Shown here piece after piece: positions 59,866 to 64,000 of a stretch of DNA of 64,000 nucleotides. The stretch comes from JAICQM01 sp963781555. GTDB lineage: Bacteria > Chloroflexota > Limnocylindria > QHBO01. Position 1 is the stretch's first letter. Each line of letters starts with the position of its first letter. Location of the stretch: positions 62,001 through 126,000 of the forward strand of contig CAWAGB010000008.1 in the NCBI GenBank assembly GCA_963781555.1, in the 5' to 3' direction. The translations under genes were made by a program, and so were the position numbers. A model generated the notes under the pieces. That model was not told the DNA's origin. It saw only the letters and a list, made by a program, of their open reading frames with translations, and did no database searches.

Positions 59866-59875
59866 GGGGAGGCCG

Positions 59876-59881
59876 AGTATA
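59876..59881 (-). promoter_or_regulatory. secA -10 element
   Basis: TATACT on the minus strand, 11 bases upstream of the secA ATG. No convincing -35 box. Transcription would begin only a few bases before the start codon, giving a nearly leaderless mRNA. Confidence 0.45.
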
Positions 59882-59914
59882 GCCCGATGCGTCCCCGCTC
59901 CCCCGCCGCGCTAC

Positions 59915-60964
59915 CTAGCCGGCGGCGATGCGAAAGGGCTCGTCGTCGTCCTCGGCGTCCTCCGACCAGAAGGTCATCTCCTCGACCATCTCGACCTCGG
60001 AGCTGAAGAGGGCGCCCACGCTCTCCCCGCGATGGATGCGCCGGATCGCCTCGCCGAAGAGCGGCGCTACCGAGAGGACCGTGATCCGTGAATCGTCCGC
60101 GCCGGGCGGCAGCGGGATCGTATCGGTGACCACGACCTCGGTGATCGCGCTGCCGTTGATCCGGTCGAGCGCGGACCCGGAGAAGACGCCGTGGGTGGCC
60201 ATCGAGTAGATGGCGGTGGCACCCTCCGCCTCGAGCGCGCCGACGGCCTCCATCAGCGATCCGGCGGTGTCGACCTCGTCGTCGATGATGACCGCGACCT
60301 TGCCGCGCACGTCACCGATGATGTTCATGAGCTCGGTCTTGTCCTGGTTGCCGACACGGCGCTTCTCCACGATCGCCAGCGGCGCGGACAGCAGCTCCGC
60401 GAAGTTGCGGGCCTTCTTGGCGAAGCCCAGCTCGCTGACCACCACGATATCCTCGAGCTCCTTGGACTTGATGTAGCCCGCCAGGAGGTTCACCGCGGTC
60501 AGCTCGTCGACCGGGATGCTGAAGAAGCCCTGGATCTGCCCCTGGTGGAGGTCCATCGTGAGGACGCGGTCAGCTCCGGCAACCGTGAGCATGTCGGCCA
60601 CCAGGCGCGCCGTGATGGGCACCCGCGGCTGGTCCTTCTTGTCGCTGCGCCCGTAGCTGTAGTACGGGATGACGGCGGTGATCCGACCGGCGCTGGCGCG
60701 CTTGAAGGCGTCGATCATGATCAGCAGCTCCATGATCGACTCGTTCACCGGCCGGCTGGTGGGCTGGACCAGGAAGACGTCCTGCTCGCGGACATTCTCC
60801 ATGACGCGGACGAAGATGTTCTCGTTCGCGAACTGGAACACCTCCACCGCACCCTGCTCGGTGTGGAGGTAGGCACAGATCCGCTTCGCCAGCGCGGGGT
60901 TCGCGTTGCCGGCGTAGATGCTGAACTCGTCGGCGTACACCCGGTCTCCTCGGCTCCTGGCCAT
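59915..60964 (-). CDS. prs: Ribose-phosphate pyrophosphokinase
   Basis: 349 residues. PRPP synthetase motifs: N-terminal FANENIFVRVMENVREQDVFLVQ, PYYSYGRSDKKDQPRVPITARLVADML (flexible loop), DLHQGQIQGFF, and the PRPP-binding VAVIIDDEVDTAGSLMEA (normally VDDM-IDTAGT). Makes PRPP for nucleotides and some amino acids. The C-terminal 25 residues are acidic. It starts 13 bases after the cyclase-domain gene; TAGACT at 60975-60980 (minus strand), partly formed by that gene's TAG stop, could be its -10 box. Confidence 0.95.
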   Translation of the reverse strand: MARSRGDRVYADEFSIYAGNANPALAKRICAYLHTEQGAVEVFQFANENIFVRVMENVREQDVFLVQPTSRPVNESIMELLIMIDAFKRASAGRITAVIPYYSYGRSDKKDQPRVPITARLVADMLTVAGADRVLTMDLHQGQIQGFFSIPVDELTAVNLLAGYIKSKELEDIVVVSELGFAKKARNFAELLSAPLAIVEKRRVGNQDKTELMNIIGDVRGKVAVIIDDEVDTAGSLMEAVGALEAEGATAIYSMATHGVFSGSALDRINGSAITEVVVTDTIPLPPGADDSRITVLSVAPLFGEAIRRIHRGESVGALFSSEVEMVEEMTFWSEDAEDDDEPFRIAAG

Positions 60965-60977
60965 CAGCCCCGCCAGT

Positions 60978-63900
60978 CTACCCTGCCGCCACGACCGCGA
61001 GGCGATCGAGCGCCGCGCGGATGAGGTTCGGCTCGGCGAGGGCGGTGCGCCACCCCACCTGCTCGAGCCGGGCCCCGGCGGCCGCGACCGCCTCCGCCCC
61101 GCCGGCCAGCTCGGGTCGCAGCAGCGTCCCGACCCACCACCGCCGCGCCGCGAGCGGGTTCGTCCAGCCTGAGCCTTCGTCCAGCTTCATGACCCGCGCG
61201 GCAAGGTCGTCCGCGGCGGTCGCGTCGCCATCCGCGAGGGCGATCAGGAGGCGCAGTGTCAAGCTGGGCTGCACATCCCCCGGATCCGATGCATGCCGGT
61301 GGCGATCGGTCTCGTCGACCATCCGCTCGGCCTCTCGCCGGTGGCCGCGCAGCAGCTCGACCTGGCCCAGGGTGCCGGCGGTCCAGGTGATGAGGTTCTG
61401 CTCACCCAGCTCGCGACAGTTGGCGAGCGCCTCGCGCAGGTCGTCCGCCGCATCGTCGAGGCGACCGTCGATGCGCGCCACGTTGCCGCGGTCGCCGAGC
61501 GCGCTCGCCAGCTCCCAGCGGGCACCCAGCTCGCGGAACACGCGCACGGACTCATCGAGGGCGGCGGTCGCTTCCGCGATGCGCCCGATGCGGGCGAGCC
61601 CATTGCCGACGGTCTCCTGGCCGACCCCAACGAGGAACGGGTCGCCGAGGTCGCGACCGATTCGCAGCGCCCGCTCGGCGATGGCCAGCGTCTCCTCCGC
61701 GGTGCCCGTGGGGCTGACGACGGACGCCAGTGCGACCAGCGCCCGCGCCTCGCCTGCCGCGTCGCCGATCGGGTTGCTCCGCACGATCTCCAGCGAGCGC
61801 TCGAACGCCGCTCGCGCGCCTCCCAGGTCGCCGACCCAATACGGCACCCAGCCGGACATGAGGTGCGCACGCGCCCGCGACTTCGGATCGCCCAGCGTGT
61901 CGGCGGCGGCGACCGCCTCGGTGAAGATGGCTCGCGCGGCGTCCGGATCGCCGTCCACGTTGAGCCGGATGTCGGCGAGGAAGCGTGCCGCGTGGGCGGT
62001 GACCCACAACGAGTCGGGCGCGAGCTCGCGGGCGCGTGCCAACGATCGGCGCGCTGACTCGAACTCGGCCAGCCAGTAGCGTCCCTCTCCGATCTTCGAG
62101 AGGATTCGCGCCTCGCGCTCGCCCCACTGCTCGGGTTGGCCGGCGAGTGTCAGGGCCCGGTCGTACAGCTCGATCGCGGCGCGCGACTCGGTGCGCCGCC
62201 GGAACCGATCGCCTGCCTCGGTAAGCGAGTGGATCGCACGGTCGGCGAGCTTCCGGTCGGCGGGATCGAGGTCCAGGGCATTTCTCGCCGCCGATGCCAG
62301 GTGGTGGGCCACCGACGCCGGGTAGCCTTCCGGGTCAAGCGCATCCAATCCCTCTGCCAGCTGGAGGTGCAGCGCCTGGCGCTGACGCTTGGGAAGCGAC
62401 TCGTAGGCGACGTGACGCAGCAGATCGTGCCGGAAGCGCCACACCCGCCGCCGCGGATCGCGGATGAGCACCTCGGCCTCCTCGAGCACGCCCAGCAGCT
62501 CCTCGTCGACCTCGGCGATCAGCGCCAGCTCCTCCGGGTCGAAGCTGGAGCGGGTCAGCACCGAGGCACGCCGGGCGAGCTCCCGAGCCGCAGCCGGCAG
62601 ATGGTCGAGTCGGGAGGCGATCACCGCCTGCACGGTCGCAGGCAGGCGATGCGCGTCGAAGCGATGGGCCGTGGTCAGGCCGCGCTCCATGAGCAGCCCC
62701 GTCGTTTCGATCAGGAAGAACGGGTTGCCACCCGAGTGGGCGGCGAGGTCGCGGGCATCCGCCTCGTTCAGGCCGCCTGCGTTGCGCGCGAGCTCGATCG
62801 ACTCATCGGTCGAGAGTGCCGTCAGGCGCAGCGTGGTAGACGGGATGCCGGCGCCGGAGCTGCCATGTTCCCAGGCGGGCAGTGAGCGGCCGGCCAGGAC
62901 GACCAGGAGCGGCAGGTCGTCGCGCATCAGGGTATCGATCAGCTCCAGCACCTCCGGGCGGGCAAGGTGCGCATCGTCCACGATCATCAACAGCGGCCCG
63001 CGCTGGGCGAGCCCCTCCAGCAGGCGGCGCAGGCCATTGCGGATGTCCGCCGCGCGGGAGCGCCCCTGCTGCTCGTCTCCCTCGTCGCCGTCCTCGGTGT
63101 CCGGTTTCATGCCGAGCCCCAGGACCAGGCCGACCCGCGCGGCGACCTGCTGACGCTCGCTGATGTCGCAGCAGCCGTCGACAAGCTCCTCGAGCCGCCG
63201 ATGCACCTCGTCGCGCGGCGTGTCGGCACTGACATCGAGCTGGCGGCGCATCATCTCGGCGATCGGCGCGTAGGTGACGTCCTCGGCGTACTCGGTGGCG
63301 CGCCCCGCCAGGACGGACGTCTCGTCGGGCAGCGCGGCGATCAGCTCCTCCAGCAGGCGTGACTTGCCGATCCCCGCCTCGCCCATCACCGCTACGAGGC
63401 GCGGTCGGCGCTGGCGGGCTACCAAACCGGCGATTTCGACCAGCTTTTCCAGCTCCGCCCGCCGTCCGACGAGCGGAATGGTCCGCCGCCGCGACCGTGC
63501 CGTCAGCGAGACGACCGGCCAGGCCGGCACCGGGTCCTCGAAGCCGCGCGCGTCGGTGGCCCGCTCCTCGCCAAAGGTGACGTTGGCGATCGTCAGCTCG
63601 CGCGTCGTGGCGGACACGAGCACCTCACCGGGGAGCGCCGCGGTCTGGAGCCGGGCGGCCAGGTTGACCGGTGCGCCGGTGACGATGAGCTGATCGGTCG
63701 GCCCGCCACCGACGGCCACGAACCCCGAGCTCACCCCGACGCGCACCGACAGCGGCTCCGGCAGGTGCAGGTCGACGTGGAGCCGCGCGACACGGTCGCG
63801 GATGAGCACGCCTGCCCGCACGGCTCGCAGGGCGTCGTCCTCGCGCGCCGACTGGGCGCCCCAGATGGCCATCACCGCGTCGCCAACAAACTTCTCGGCG

Positions 63901-64000
63901 CGCCCGCGCATGGACTGCAGCTCGTCGTTGGCCGCGTTGTAGAAGGCGGCCAGGACCTCGCGGACGCGCTCGGGGTCGAGGCGCGTTGAGAGGCTCGTCG
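60978..64000 (-). CDS. Cyclase-domain / AAA ATPase / TPR regulator (5' end missing)
   Basis: Runs off the right edge; 1007 residues are visible. The visible N-terminus (TSLSTRLDPERVREVL, then RGRAEKFVGDAVMAIWG with the second metal aspartate, and VNLAARLQ with the N-x-x-A-R pair) is a class III adenylate/guanylate cyclase domain. After it come a P-loop ATPase domain (GEAGIGKSRLLEEL; LLMIVDDAH Walker B), a winged-helix-like region and about ten TPR-like repeats to the end. This layout is common in large actinobacterial and Chloroflexi signalling proteins. The first metal aspartate would lie outside the window. Function unknown. Confidence 0.85.
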   Translation of the reverse strand, partial: TSLSTRLDPERVREVLAAFYNAANDELQSMRGRAEKFVGDAVMAIWGAQSAREDDALRAVRAGVLIRDRVARLHVDLHLPEPLSVRVGVSSGFVAVGGGPTDQLIVTGAPVNLAARLQTAALPGEVLVSATTRELTIANVTFGEERATDARGFEDPVPAWPVVSLTARSRRRTIPLVGRRAELEKLVEIAGLVARQRRPRLVAVMGEAGIGKSRLLEELIAALPDETSVLAGRATEYAEDVTYAPIAEMMRRQLDVSADTPRDEVHRRLEELVDGCCDISERQQVAARVGLVLGLGMKPDTEDGDEGDEQQGRSRAADIRNGLRRLLEGLAQRGPLLMIVDDAHLARPEVLELIDTLMRDDLPLLVVLAGRSLPAWEHGSSGAGIPSTTLRLTALSTDESIELARNAGGLNEADARDLAAHSGGNPFFLIETTGLLMERGLTTAHRFDAHRLPATVQAVIASRLDHLPAAARELARRASVLTRSSFDPEELALIAEVDEELLGVLEEAEVLIRDPRRRVWRFRHDLLRHVAYESLPKRQRQALHLQLAEGLDALDPEGYPASVAHHLASAARNALDLDPADRKLADRAIHSLTEAGDRFRRRTESRAAIELYDRALTLAGQPEQWGEREARILSKIGEGRYWLAEFESARRSLARARELAPDSLWVTAHAARFLADIRLNVDGDPDAARAIFTEAVAAADTLGDPKSRARAHLMSGWVPYWVGDLGGARAAFERSLEIVRSNPIGDAAGEARALVALASVVSPTGTAEETLAIAERALRIGRDLGDPFLVGVGQETVGNGLARIGRIAEATAALDESVRVFRELGARWELASALGDRGNVARIDGRLDDAADDLREALANCRELGEQNLITWTAGTLGQVELLRGHRREAERMVDETDRHRHASDPGDVQPSLTLRLLIALADGDATAADDLAARVMKLDEGSGWTNPLAARRWWVGTLLRPELAGGAEAVAAAGARLEQVGWRTALAEPNLIRAALDRLAVVAAG

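Overview
The window is a dense, roughly 68-70 % G+C bacterial chromosome segment. The dnaA/dnaN/recF cluster faces rpmH-rnpA-yidD-yidC-jag, which places it at the replication origin. Gene content (14-subunit-type complex I, polytopic glycosyltransferases, inositol-lipid genes, few Shine-Dalgarno sequences) suggests a high-GC, non-proteobacterial lineage. My best guess is Chloroflexota, near the Limnocylindria-type groups, but that is inference; Actinobacteria-like traits (inositol phosphate synthase, PimA) are also present.

Layout. 1-13484: a nuo operon on the plus strand, from the end of nuoC through nuoD, nuoH, a NuoI/NuoE fusion, a degenerate NuoF, a large NuoG/GltD/NuoI chimera, then nuoJKLMN. 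13490-15839: trehalose synthesis (otsA, convergent otsB). 15840-16568: a sortase-like protein with serine in place of the catalytic cysteine. 16559-19736 (minus): MFS exporter, ABC-2 type permease and an ABC ATPase without a Walker A lysine. These diverge from 19816-25992 (plus), an operon of arsR, CDP-alcohol phosphotransferase, inositol-3-phosphate synthase, two LpxL/PatA-type acyltransferases, a PHP phosphoesterase and a PimA-type mannosyltransferase; together they look like a phosphatidylinositol-mannoside-like pathway. 25993-29218 (minus): a decaying tandem array of GNAT acetyltransferases. 29334-31723 (minus): an ABC-2 transporter behind a long leader with an intrinsic terminator. 31754-39294: a PspC-domain protein, a 1611-residue double GT-C glycosyltransferase with an inserted propeller-like domain, a DUF2723/TMEM260-like protein and a polyprenyl-P-mannose-synthase-like GT2, probably a protein O-mannosylation system. 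39291-42482: bifunctional nuclease family protein, a degenerate PP2C/propeller membrane protein and a DciA-like protein. 42485-50310: recF, dnaN, oriC, dnaA, then divergent rpmH-rnpA-yidD-yidC-jag. 50320-56690 (minus): a small membrane protein, tmRNA, smpB, ctpA, ftsX, ftsE, prfB (programmed +1 frameshift) and a Cys-rich protein. 56835-64000: a small membrane protein, then secA, prs and a truncated cyclase/AAA/TPR regulator on the minus strand.

The most unusual region is the complex I peripheral arm. The NADH-binding residues and several Fe-S ligands of the NuoE/NuoF-like parts are gone, while an intact GltD-type FAD/NAD(P)H module is embedded in a NuoG-like chain that also carries the missing second NuoI cluster. 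This suggests a complex I whose electrons enter through a different flavin site.

No CRISPR array, insertion sequence, rRNA or tRNA was seen. Non-coding stretches longer than about 300 bases are 31322-31753 (regulatory leader), 44814-45184 (oriC) and 46526-46896 (dnaA/rpmH divergent promoters); the GNAT pseudogene zone is 25993-27221.
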